In this document: positions 1 to 5,956 of the stretch, in pieces
How the letters are laid out: each line of letters opens with the position of its first letter
Numbering within the stretch: the first letter of the stretch is position 1
NCBI GenBank assembly: GCA_016840185.1
Contig: JAEOSV010000251.1
Location: 1 to 10,002, forward strand
Length of the DNA stretch: 10,002 nt
Direction: 5' to 3'
Origin: Candidatus Hermodarchaeota archaeon
Lineage (GTDB): Archaea > Asgardarchaeota > Hermodarchaeia > Hermodarchaeales > Hermodarchaeaceae
Notes under the pieces: generated by a model
The model's database searches: none
What the model saw: the letters and a program-made list of their open reading frames with translations, nothing else
Told to the model about the DNA's origin: nothing
Made by a program: the position numbers and the translations under genes

Positions 1-696
1 GATTACCCCAGTTGGACCCTGAAAGTCCAGATCATGCCCTTCAAAGAGGCCGAGACTTACCGATTCAACCCCTTCGACCTGACCAAGGTGTGGCCCCACG
101 GAGACTACCCGTTACACGAAGTGGGCCAGCTGACGCTGGACCGTAATCCGAGCGATTATCACGCTGAGATTGAGCAGGCGGCGTTCGGGCCGAACAACCT
201 CGTCCCCGGAATCGCTCCGAGCCCGGACAAGATGCTGCTCGCCCGTCTGGTTTCATACGCTGACGCCCACCGGGCTCGTCTGGGGGTCAACTATCAGCAG
301 ATTCCGGTCAACCGGCCCAAAGTACCAGTGCACAGCTACAGCAAGGGAGGGGCGATGCGGATTGACAATGTCTCAGATCCTGTCTATGCGCCTAACTCAA
401 TGGGCGGCCCCAAGGCCGACCCTGAGCGGTATCCAGAGGTGGCCATCTGGAGTGCCAGCGGCGAGTTCATCCGTGCCGCCTACACCAAACGCAAGGACGA
501 CAACGATTTCGGCCAACCCGGCACACTGGTGCGCAAGGTCATGGACGATGCGCAGCGCGAACGGCTGGTGTCCAATGTGGTAGTGCATTTGAAAAACGGC
601 GTGTCCGAACCCGTTCTGCAGCGGGCCTTTGAATATTGGCACAACATCGATAAGGAAATCGGCGACCGCATAGCCAAAGGCGTGAAAGGCGGATAA
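1..696 (+). CDS. Heme catalase, C-terminal part (5' end outside window)
   Basis: This is the C-terminal part of a monofunctional heme catalase, which converts hydrogen peroxide to water and oxygen. The reading frame is open from base 1 (DYPSWTLKVQIMP, typical catalase sequence), so the true start lies upstream and the ATG at 34 is internal. Visible hallmarks are ETYRFNPFDLTKVWPHGDYP, LDRNPSDYHAEIEQAAF, NLVPGIAPSPDKML and the proximal heme motif RLVSYADAHRARLG. The Tyr at 256-258 is the expected heme-iron ligand, with the conserved Arg four residues before it. The tail (NSMGGPKADP, then a helical end) stops soon after the catalase core, so no flavodoxin-like extension is present; this fits a small-subunit catalase. 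GC by hand count of the first 240 bases is 142/240 (59%), above the surface genes downstream, and the sequence is close to bacterial catalases. Lateral acquisition is possible. The distal His and Asn lie outside the window. Confidence 0.95.
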   Translation, partial: DYPSWTLKVQIMPFKEAETYRFNPFDLTKVWPHGDYPLHEVGQLTLDRNPSDYHAEIEQAAFGPNNLVPGIAPSPDKMLLARLVSYADAHRARLGVNYQQIPVNRPKVPVHSYSKGGAMRIDNVSDPVYAPNSMGGPKADPERYPEVAIWSASGEFIRAAYTKRKDDNDFGQPGTLVRKVMDDAQRERLVSNVVVHLKNGVSEPVLQRAFEYWHNIDKEIGDRIAKGVKGG

Positions 697-852
697 TCAG
701 CTCGCGGACGCGTTCGTTAGGGCGTGGTTCAAGCTGACGAACCGCGACATGGTACATCGAGTGCTACTTAGAGCCCGAGGTTCCCACTGAGGAACTCATC
801 TGGCGTACAAATTTACTAATCTATGGTTTTCCATTGATAAGAACCACTCACA
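697..852. other. Gene-free spacer after catalase
   Basis: No credible gene, tRNA or repeat was found here. A short stem (723-730 paired with 739-746, 8 bp with one G-U, loop of 8) follows the catalase stop by 26 bases but has no T-tract, so it is only a weak terminator candidate. Base composition falls from the GC-rich catalase to the AT-richer rest of the window across this stretch, with AT-rich sequence (aaatttactaatctatgg) beginning near 810. Confidence 0.5.
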
Positions 853-886
853 CTAACACCGTGATAGAAAAGCTAACACGTGTTAG
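853..886. promoter_or_regulatory. Two tandem dyads, candidate operator
   Basis: A perfect 14-bp palindrome, CTAACACGTGTTAG, lies at 873-886. A related imperfect dyad, CTAACAC-c-GTGATAG, lies at 853-867. The shared half-site CTAACAC recurs at a 20-bp offset, about two helical turns, as expected for two dimers bound on the same DNA face. The pair sits directly upstream of the ATG at 895. The regulator is unknown; binding is inferred from symmetry and position only. Confidence 0.5.
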
Positions 887-894
887 AAACACTT

Positions 895-1311
895 ATGCCC
901 TGTCCTATACCGTATATACCCGGGTTAGGCACAGCAATCTGGACTGTGAACCCAGCTGTGGAGAGCTTGAGCACCGAAGAGTATGCTGCGAAAATCCGCG
1001 GATACGTCCGTGAAGCCCGGAAGAAGAGAGATCTCCACGATTATTACACCGCAGGTCTGCTCTACCAAAGGGCTGCGAAAATTGCCTATAAAGTCAACCG
1101 ATCACCGCGGAAATATGAGACCCAGGCATTAGCGTGTTTTGAAATGCAGGTCCAAGATAGCCTGGGTGAGCAGGAGTATTCAAAGGCTGCAGATACACTT
1201 GAAAAAATTGCAAAGATGTATGAAAAAAGCGGTGATACACAGCTCGCAGCTGAAATGCGGTTGCAAGCAAGTTACATGCGGCTGCAGGCAATTGAAGCCA
1301 TGGTTTCCTAG
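895..1311 (+). CDS. Small TPR-like helical protein
   Basis: A small soluble protein of unknown function (138 residues from ATG 895). After a Pro/Gly-rich N-terminus (MPCPIPYIPGLG) it is almost entirely amphipathic helix. Helix pairs such as DYYTAGLLYQRAAKIAYKV and EYSKAADTLEKIAKMYEKSGD, with AAEMRLQAS, have the Ala/Tyr/Leu spacing of TPR or alpha-SNAP-like repeats, which usually bind other proteins. An in-frame GTG at 880 would add five residues, but that codon forms half of the palindrome at 873-886, so the ATG is preferred. Neither start has a clear Shine-Dalgarno, so leaderless translation is possible. It converges on the minus-strand membrane gene with about 20 bases between the stops and looks monocistronic. 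The TPR-like fold is likely; the role cannot be named. Confidence 0.75.
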   Translation: MPCPIPYIPGLGTAIWTVNPAVESLSTEEYAAKIRGYVREARKKRDLHDYYTAGLLYQRAAKIAYKVNRSPRKYETQALACFEMQVQDSLGEQEYSKAADTLEKIAKMYEKSGDTQLAAEMRLQASYMRLQAIEAMVS

Positions 1312-1331
1312 CAATGAAGTGAAACCACCCT

Positions 1332-1946
1332 TTATTCTTCACTGCGTTCCCGGATAACGACAATGAAAACCATCATCAATCCCATGGCCACCATGACATC
1401 TCCAAGTTGATGCAAAAACAAGGATTCAATGGTGACAAATCCGAAAAGATTGGTGAAACATGGAATGCCGGGGCCAATGCTTGAACATCGCATTTGAGAG
1501 GTAAACGCATAGTTCATGAATACAATTGCGATTCCCAAGCCAAGCAATCCTGCGATTCCAAGCGAGACTAACACGGGTTTTTTGTTTATCCAATGTCGGA
1601 ATTGTGTGATGATTCGAAACCACTGAATTCGATTTTCACCGGGTTCTGGTTGTGGACTTCGATTAAGGAGCAAGGTAAGGGCCATGAGGATCATTCCTAA
1701 GACAAAGAGGAATAATCCGATGTAGTGCCAGGTGTCAGGGAAGATGCGGAAGTAGGGGAAAAGAGACCATTGGATGACGATGCGATAGCGGAGAGCAAAG
1801 ATGGCTTCATCGAGGCAAATCCAGACGGCGAAACTGATAATGAAGAAGGGAATGAACACGAGCGCATAGAACAGCCAATCGTGTTCGATTATACGAAGAC
1901 GCCGGAGTCTTTGTCGCCAGCCTTGTTCCTGGTGGTTCATTCTCAA
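1332..1946 (-). CDS. Four-helix membrane protein B (paralog of upstream gene)
   Basis: An integral membrane protein of unrecognised family (204 residues) with four hydrophobic helices near residues 25-47, 72-93, 124-145 and 177-198. It is built from two similar halves. Each half has a helix ending near an Ala-aromatic motif (LDEAIF; NYAF), a non-membrane loop, then a helix starting with a His motif (WHYIG at 72-76; LHQLG at 178-182). The same layout occurs in the adjacent gene, so the two are paralogs. The loop of the second half has two Cys (154, 163). The start is TTG 1946, five bases after GGGAGG and overlapping the upstream stop as TTGA. ATG 1940 is an alternative, 11 bases from the same site. 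It is the last gene of a three-gene unit and is probably translationally coupled. A heteromeric complex with its paralog is plausible but inferred. Confidence 0.8.
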   Translation of the reverse strand: MRMNHQEQGWRQRLRRLRIIEHDWLFYALVFIPFFIISFAVWICLDEAIFALRYRIVIQWSLFPYFRIFPDTWHYIGLFLFVLGMILMALTLLLNRSPQPEPGENRIQWFRIITQFRHWINKKPVLVSLGIAGLLGLGIAIVFMNYAFTSQMRCSSIGPGIPCFTNLFGFVTIESLFLHQLGDVMVAMGLMMVFIVVIRERSEE

Positions 1947-2569
1947 CTCAACCTCCCTTGTAGAGATAGCAGTCCAAGAACAACTTTGATGGCGCTAATT
2001 GAAGCGATTATGATGAGTCCATAGGTGACGAAGACATTTCCAATGAAATGCAGTATCAATGGTTGGATTTCAATGGTGAGGAAGACGTAGATATTCGATG
2101 GAAGGGTTCCTTTCAGATATTCTCCTTGGTACAGGAAAGCTTGATGCATGCAAAACCACACGCCCATACTTGCTAGGAACAATCCGAAAAAACCGAGAAT
2201 CTTGAATAAATCTGAATGACACAAGAAATGAGCTAGCTGGCTCTTGAACCGACGGGATGGAATGTCGGATTTCTCAGTAATCACGAGCGTTAGAGTAAGA
2301 GGGAGATAGAGAAGCACAAGCCCGATCGAGGCCATGAGAATTCCGATGTCATGGAGTTGGGTCAAACTGAAAGCCGGGAGGATGGCTATGAGTTCGGGAG
2401 GGAGGAACTGACCGAAATACAATTCCATGAATGCCCGGTCTAAGAATCCTCTCACACCGATAAAGACGAGGAGAAAGGCGAAGATACTGAAAGCGATGAA
2501 AACCGCTAACAGTTTCCGTTTTGAATGAAGTTGCACCGTTTGTGTTTGAGGAGTTTGAGTCGTTGCCAA
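1943..2569 (-). CDS. Four-helix membrane protein A (paralog of downstream gene)
   Basis: A membrane protein (208 residues) with a polar Gln/Thr-rich N-terminus (MATTQTPQTQT), a Lys-rich patch and four helices near 19-41, 72-98, 121-142 and 168-200. It contains the same duplicated unit as its neighbour: LDRAF with LHDIG (His73) in the first half and MHQAF with LHFIG (His174) in the second. No known transporter or enzyme family is recognised; a small channel, cytochrome-like or scaffold role cannot be separated by eye. The assigned start is TTG 2569. The stop TAA of the NTF2-like gene (2578-2580) is followed at once by GGGAGGG, which abuts this TTG with only about one base of spacing. The start is therefore uncertain; the next in-frame candidate is the GTG 33 bases downstream. 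Its stop overlaps the start of the following gene. Confidence 0.78.
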   Translation of the reverse strand: MATTQTPQTQTVQLHSKRKLLAVFIAFSIFAFLLVFIGVRGFLDRAFMELYFGQFLPPELIAILPAFSLTQLHDIGILMASIGLVLLYLPLTLTLVITEKSDIPSRRFKSQLAHFLCHSDLFKILGFFGLFLASMGVWFCMHQAFLYQGEYLKGTLPSNIYVFLTIEIQPLILHFIGNVFVTYGLIIIASISAIKVVLGLLSLQGRLS

Positions 2570-2577
2570 CCCTCCCT

Positions 2578-3027
2578 TTAGTCAAGTCCTTTGGTGGATT
2601 CGTGGATAAGTTTGCCAATGATTTTTCGTGTTAGCCAACCTGACGCAATAGATTCAGCAAAATCCAATCGATCAAAATACAAACGAAGACATTTCACCAA
2701 GTTATTCTCATATATTAGAACTTCAGCTTGCTTAGATTGAACCTTCCGACCATCTGGAAGTGTGCTATTGACAATGAATTCTTCGAAGAACACCTCATTT
2801 TCCACCATAATTACAACGGGATCTATGGAAATGGTGCTAACATGCTGAAACATCCACTCCAACCATTTTCGTGCACCTTCGTGCCCATACAAAGTCAACC
2901 CGAGCAGCTCAATCGTACACTTCTCATCGAAGAAGGGTAGAATCCGGTCTATCTCCCGAGTTTCAATGGCATCATCGAAGGCTTTGGCTGCTTTCAATAT
3001 CGATTCCTTAGTTTGCAAAGCTATCAC
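2578..3027 (-). CDS. SnoaL/NTF2-like (ketosteroid isomerase fold) protein
   Basis: A small protein (149 residues) with the cone-shaped alpha+beta pattern of the NTF2-like/SnoaL superfamily. A helical start (AAKAFDDAIETREIDRILPFF) is followed by DEKCTIELLGLTLYGHEGARKWLEWMF, the usual strand, 'G..A...' and helix order. Curved-sheet strands follow (VVIMVENEVFFEEFIVNS, KVQSKQAEVLIYENNLVKCLRLYFDRLDF). Members include isomerases, hydrolases, cyclases and non-catalytic binding proteins, so the substrate cannot be named. The C-terminal 25 residues (SGWLTRKIIGKLIHES) extend past the core. The only near-complete start is GTG 3027, with no clear Shine-Dalgarno. A TATA-like TTAATAAAAAAG lies upstream at 3081-3070, so a short leader is plausible. 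It is the first gene of the unit with the two membrane proteins (gap of 8 bases), suggesting a shared job. Confidence 0.78.
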   Translation of the reverse strand: MIALQTKESILKAAKAFDDAIETREIDRILPFFDEKCTIELLGLTLYGHEGARKWLEWMFQHVSTISIDPVVIMVENEVFFEEFIVNSTLPDGRKVQSKQAEVLIYENNLVKCLRLYFDRLDFAESIASGWLTRKIIGKLIHESTKGLD

Positions 3028-3069
3028 ATCTTTGTGCGCTGCTTCTACTCTATTAACTGGATAATACAG

Positions 3070-3081
3070 CTTTTTTATTAA
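3070..3081 (-). promoter_or_regulatory. TATA-like box for the minus-strand three-gene unit
   Basis: Read on the minus strand this is TTAATAAAAAAG, about 45 bases before the GTG at 3027. That would put a transcription start near 3050-3045 and leave a short leader. The assignment rests on composition and position only. Confidence 0.35.
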
Positions 3082-3138
3082 TGGTAATGGGCAAAATGAA
3101 ACTCCCTGTTTTTAGACACACTTAATAGTGATTTTTCG

Positions 3139-3171
3139 AATCATCTGAATGATTACTCGATATCGAGTAAT
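3139..3171. promoter_or_regulatory. Overlapping dyads with perfect 20-bp palindrome
   Basis: Bases 3152-3171 form a perfect 20-bp palindrome, ATTACTCGATATCGAGTAAT. A second dyad, AATCAT-ctga-ATGATT (3139-3154), overlaps its left edge by three bases. The half-site ATATCGAG within the palindrome (3160-3167) repeats at 3179-3186, 19 bases on, next to the start codon at 3196. The location between divergent genes and just before a surface-protein gene suggests an operator, possibly overlapping the transcription start. The regulator is unknown. Confidence 0.55.
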
Positions 3172-3195
3172 GCTGGTAATATCGAGGCTACGAAA

Positions 3196-4350
3196 ATGCG
3201 AATTAATCGTAATATTGTACCCCTTTTTGCCCTCTGTACATTGCTGCTACCATTTGCCTTTACTTGGTTTTCAGGGTTTCACTCAACTCCAATAATTACT
3301 GTTGCTGCTTTACCACAACCAACGGTTACTCCACGGATTCTTTACTACACAGAATTTGCTGATAACAGTCCCATTGGTGAAGTTGTGAATGTGTGGGATG
3401 CAATCAATGCTACCCATGGCACAGATTACACACGAACCAATCTAACCTCCTACACTGATCTTGCAGCTGAGCTCCCGAACCATGATATTCTACTTGTTCT
3501 TGAACAAGAATGGAGTTCGTTGGAAAACATCACTGATATCGCCACAGCCTGGCAGACACCCCTAACAACCTTCCTTGCTGATGGTGGTATTGTTCTCTTA
3601 ATGACGTATTTCTCCATACAAGCTGTCGAGTTTGGGGCTACAGCCCGAATTCTCAATGAAACCGGACACTTCACCTTCATTGATGAGGTCAACAGAGTCA
3701 TGGCATCAATTGTCATCGATGAACCCACCAATCCATTAGTTGATGGAGTCACAGCATTTACAGCTCCCGATGGAACCTTGAGTTTCAACACCACGGAGAC
3801 CACAGTTGTCGCTTCAGTCAACATCGTCGGAGATCCAATTCTCATTCACAAGCCCATTGGTGTTGGACATCTAGTCGTGATGGGATTCGACTGCTTTAAT
3901 CGTCACTCTGAAACTGACAAAATAATAGGGAACGCCATCCGATTGTATCAACCACCTTCTGCACCAGTCCTAGCCAATCCCGGAGCCACAATAACAGGTT
4001 ATCAAGTGCCACTCAATTGGACCCCAGCGACAGACTCTGATGGGATCATCGACTACTATTACGTCGAAACCAGTGCGAACCCCAGTTTCAGTATTATCGG
4101 TCAAAGCGACACGACCACTGACACGTTTTACAGTTTCTCCTTCCTTTCCAATGACACCTACTATTTCCGTGTTCGAGCCATCGACAATAATACACTCGTC
4201 GGTCCATGGAGTAACGTTGTAAGTACCTATATCGAAATTCCGCCCATTACCCTCCCACCCGGAATACCAGGATTTCCAATCGAAGCCATTGCACTTGGAC
4301 TGCTTCTCTCGTTAGGGACAATCTTCGTTATACGAAGGCGCAAAAAGTAA
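3196..4350 (+). CDS. Secreted surface protein: Rossmann-like domain, FN3 domain, PGF-type C-terminal anchor
   Basis: A cell-surface protein of 384 residues. Residues 1-38 form a signal peptide (MRINRN, then a Leu/Phe-rich core). Residues 46-250 form an alpha/beta domain shared with the two large paralogs downstream: RILYYTEFADNSP, GTDYTRTNLTSYTDL, NHDILLVLEQE, LADGGIVLLM and GVGHLVVMGFD. It resembles class I glutamine-amidotransferase-like/DUF4350 folds but shows no catalytic Cys-His pair. Residues 253-346 are a fibronectin type III domain (DYYYVETS, DTYYFRVRAIDN, GPWSNVV). The end has a Pro/Gly hinge with PGIPGF, a helix (about 362-379) and RRRKK, a tripartite signal like PGF-CTERM, which archaeosortases process. 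Several N-x-S/T sequons fit glycosylation. The start is ATG 3196 with GAGG eight bases upstream. Transcribed alone; ligand unknown. Confidence 0.85.
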   Translation: MRINRNIVPLFALCTLLLPFAFTWFSGFHSTPIITVAALPQPTVTPRILYYTEFADNSPIGEVVNVWDAINATHGTDYTRTNLTSYTDLAAELPNHDILLVLEQEWSSLENITDIATAWQTPLTTFLADGGIVLLMTYFSIQAVEFGATARILNETGHFTFIDEVNRVMASIVIDEPTNPLVDGVTAFTAPDGTLSFNTTETTVVASVNIVGDPILIHKPIGVGHLVVMGFDCFNRHSETDKIIGNAIRLYQPPSAPVLANPGATITGYQVPLNWTPATDSDGIIDYYYVETSANPSFSIIGQSDTTTDTFYSFSFLSNDTYYFRVRAIDNNTLVGPWSNVVSTYIEIPPITLPPGIPGFPIEAIALGLLLSLGTIFVIRRRKK

Positions 4351-4390
4351 AGGGTATCTCTTTCAGATACCTTCCCTCCCTTCTTTTTTT
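4351..4390 (+). terminator. Hairpin plus T-tract terminator
   Basis: The stem GGTATCT (4353-4359) pairs with AGATACC (4365-4371) around a 5-base loop, directly after the stop of the surface-protein gene. It is followed by a pyrimidine run ending in seven T (4384-4390). On the minus strand the same stem is followed by a CTTTACTTTTT run, so it could also stop transcription of the converging RuBisCO-like gene. Confidence 0.6.
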
Positions 4391-4437
4391 CATTCCCAAG
4401 AATTTAAGGAAGACTGCACAAGTCCTGCTCGAGAGGA

Positions 4438-5763
4438 TTACATTTCGAACCCTGTTTTTCCGGTTCCCCATTTGTCCAGCGCGACTTTCAATTCTGCATA
4501 GTCTTCAGCATAATCTTTCAGAGAGATTCCTTTGACTGTGGCTTCAATGGCTTGTCGGAAGGCTCGCGCTCCTGCTGAAGGTCCGCCATGTTCAGCGGGG
4601 AAGGCATGGATACCTCCTCCCGTCCCAATCATGATTTCAGCGCCTAAATCTTCCATCACCAGTGGGACATGCCCGGGGGTGATGGCGCCACTAGGCATGG
4701 GCATCGTGGGTTTGATGTGGTGAAGTGGGTAATTCATGGCGCGGGCCATTTCGATGTAGCGTTGTTTGAGTAAGGGAGCCTTCCCATAAGGTGCAGGAAA
4801 TACTTCAATATCCACTCCGGCAAGCCTTGGCAGTTTCCCAATAACTAGCTGGGTGGATAATCCACTAATAGGTGAGTAACTCATGGCTCCAGCAATATCC
4901 ATGTGCCCAAGTACTGGTACGTTGATGCTGGGATCATCTGTAACTTGCCTCACGGCACTGTACCCAACTGCCAAGTAGTTAATCATCAAAGCGTTGGCAC
5001 CATGCTCAAGGGCGGCCTCTGCATTTTCCATGAGTTGTGGAATTCGGTCAGTGATATTGATGGTGTACAAGGTTTTCTCCCCCTTCTCAGAATTTGCTTT
5101 ATCAATGGCATCCATATAGAGGGGGAGGCGTTCGGTGATCCGATTGAAAACGGGATCAGCAATGAGCTCATCATCTTTGATGATGTCCGCCCCACCTCGA
5201 GCTGCTTCATAAAGTAACTTGGCACCCACCTTTGGCGGATATCCGGTACAAGGTTTAATCATATTGTTGAGCAAGGGACGTCCCTTCACACCCAATACTT
5301 TGAAAACGCCCTTAGTCCCAAACTTGGGTCCTTGAAAGCCCTTCAACCAACTTTTGGGAAATCGAAGGTCTAATACCTTTACCCTGCCACCCATGCTGAT
5401 ATTACCCACAACCGTTGAAAGGAGCATGGGGATTTGCTGACCGAAGTTTATCCAAGGAAATGCAACTTGCACGATATAATGACGGTGGGTCACATCCTTC
5501 GGTTGACTATACTCAGGGTACGGTCCTTCATAGATGCCGATGACCTTTGCTACGTGTTTCTTCCTCATTTGAGGTGTTTCACCAGGCACAAGTATCCAAG
5601 TGCCTGTGCTCTGTTCAACGGCGGCCATCTCACAAATGTCCTTGATGGGCAATCCTAACGGAGCTCCAAAATAGTACGTCGCAATCACATATTTTTCTGG
5701 ATCGATTTCATCGGGTAGAGCATTGGGTTGACTTTCAATCGGTAATTTTTCTTCAGGTGTCAT
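4438..5763 (-). CDS. RuBisCO-like protein (form IV)
   Basis: A RuBisCO large-subunit-family protein of 441 residues. With numbering from ATG 5763 and spinach equivalents in brackets, it keeps E50 [E60], T55 [T65], N121 [N123], K170 [K175], K196 [K201, carbamylated], D198 [D203], E199 [E204], H287 [H294], a loop-6 Lys K328 [K334], S358 [S379] and the GGG phosphate loop. It differs at K177 (Cys172 in KPCTG), R295 (Met288), H298 (Ala) and H327 (Val). Loss of R295 and H327, which bind the second phosphate of RuBP, argues against carboxylation. RuBisCO-like proteins act as enolases or isomerases in sulfur salvage and related pathways; this substrate is unknown. ATG 5763 is chosen because AGGTGA lies 8 bases upstream; the GTG at 5775 falls within that site. 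No salvage genes are adjacent. Confidence 0.93.
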   Translation of the reverse strand: MTPEEKLPIESQPNALPDEIDPEKYVIATYYFGAPLGLPIKDICEMAAVEQSTGTWILVPGETPQMRKKHVAKVIGIYEGPYPEYSQPKDVTHRHYIVQVAFPWINFGQQIPMLLSTVVGNISMGGRVKVLDLRFPKSWLKGFQGPKFGTKGVFKVLGVKGRPLLNNMIKPCTGYPPKVGAKLLYEAARGGADIIKDDELIADPVFNRITERLPLYMDAIDKANSEKGEKTLYTINITDRIPQLMENAEAALEHGANALMINYLAVGYSAVRQVTDDPSINVPVLGHMDIAGAMSYSPISGLSTQLVIGKLPRLAGVDIEVFPAPYGKAPLLKQRYIEMARAMNYPLHHIKPTMPMPSGAITPGHVPLVMEDLGAEIMIGTGGGIHAFPAEHGGPSAGARAFRQAIEATVKGISLKDYAEDYAELKVALDKWGTGKTGFEM

Positions 5764-5839
5764 TTTTTGATTCACCTTGGAAAGGGCTTCGTTACAACGG
5801 GGCGCTTAGGCGGTATTTTAGCCTTATCTACGTTAAACC

Positions 5840-5846
5840 TTTTATA
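5840..5846 (-). promoter_or_regulatory. TATA box for the RuBisCO-like gene
   Basis: Read on the minus strand the sequence is CCGGTATAAAAGG, a near-ideal archaeal TATA box preceded by purine-rich GAGAAA that could serve as BRE. It lies about 77 bases before ATG 5763, predicting a start near 5820 and a leader of roughly 55 bases. Confidence 0.55.
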
Positions 5847-5857
5847 CCGGTTTCTCG

Positions 5858-5875
5858 TGAATTGTATTCAATTCA
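5858..5875. promoter_or_regulatory. Inverted repeat in the divergent RuBisCO-like/surface-gene region
   Basis: TGAATTG-tatt-CAATTCA is a perfect 7-bp inverted repeat with a 4-base spacer. It lies 12 bases upstream of the minus-strand TATA box and about 80 bases upstream of the plus-strand start at 5957, so one factor could affect both divergent genes. The arms are AT-rich and short, so chance is possible. Confidence 0.35.
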
Positions 5876-5956
5876 GCTTGCCTGTGGTGGATCCCATATT
5901 CTTCTTTTTTCGTGTGGGAGCCTACAATGGATTGAGCTGATGGAAGGTAAAAAAAC

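Noticed and set aside
723..746. Stem after the catalase as a terminator or tRNA arm
   Set aside because: No T-tract follows, and no cloverleaf can be built around the GGTTCAA-like stretch.
1725..2024. Plus-strand open frame of 99 codons
   Set aside because: It is a shadow antisense to the two membrane-protein genes, whose hydrophobic repeats and ribosome sites are convincing.
3196..3945. Active glutamine amidotransferase or peptidase in the Rossmann-like domain
   Set aside because: No nucleophile-elbow Cys or Ser with a partner His is visible. The only Cys in the domain (Cys233 in FDCFN) is not conserved in the two paralogs.
4409..4425. Stem AGGACT/AGTCTT as the terminator of the RuBisCO-like gene
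   Set aside because: On the minus strand no T-run follows it; the stem at 4353-4371 is a better candidate.
4438..5763. Bona fide CO2-fixing RuBisCO (form III)
   Set aside because: Equivalents of R295, H298, H327 and K177 are replaced, so RuBP binding as in true RuBisCO is unlikely.
5764..5775. GTG 5775 as the start of the RuBisCO-like gene
   Set aside because: The GTG is part of AGGTGA, which is correctly spaced as the ribosome site for ATG 5763.
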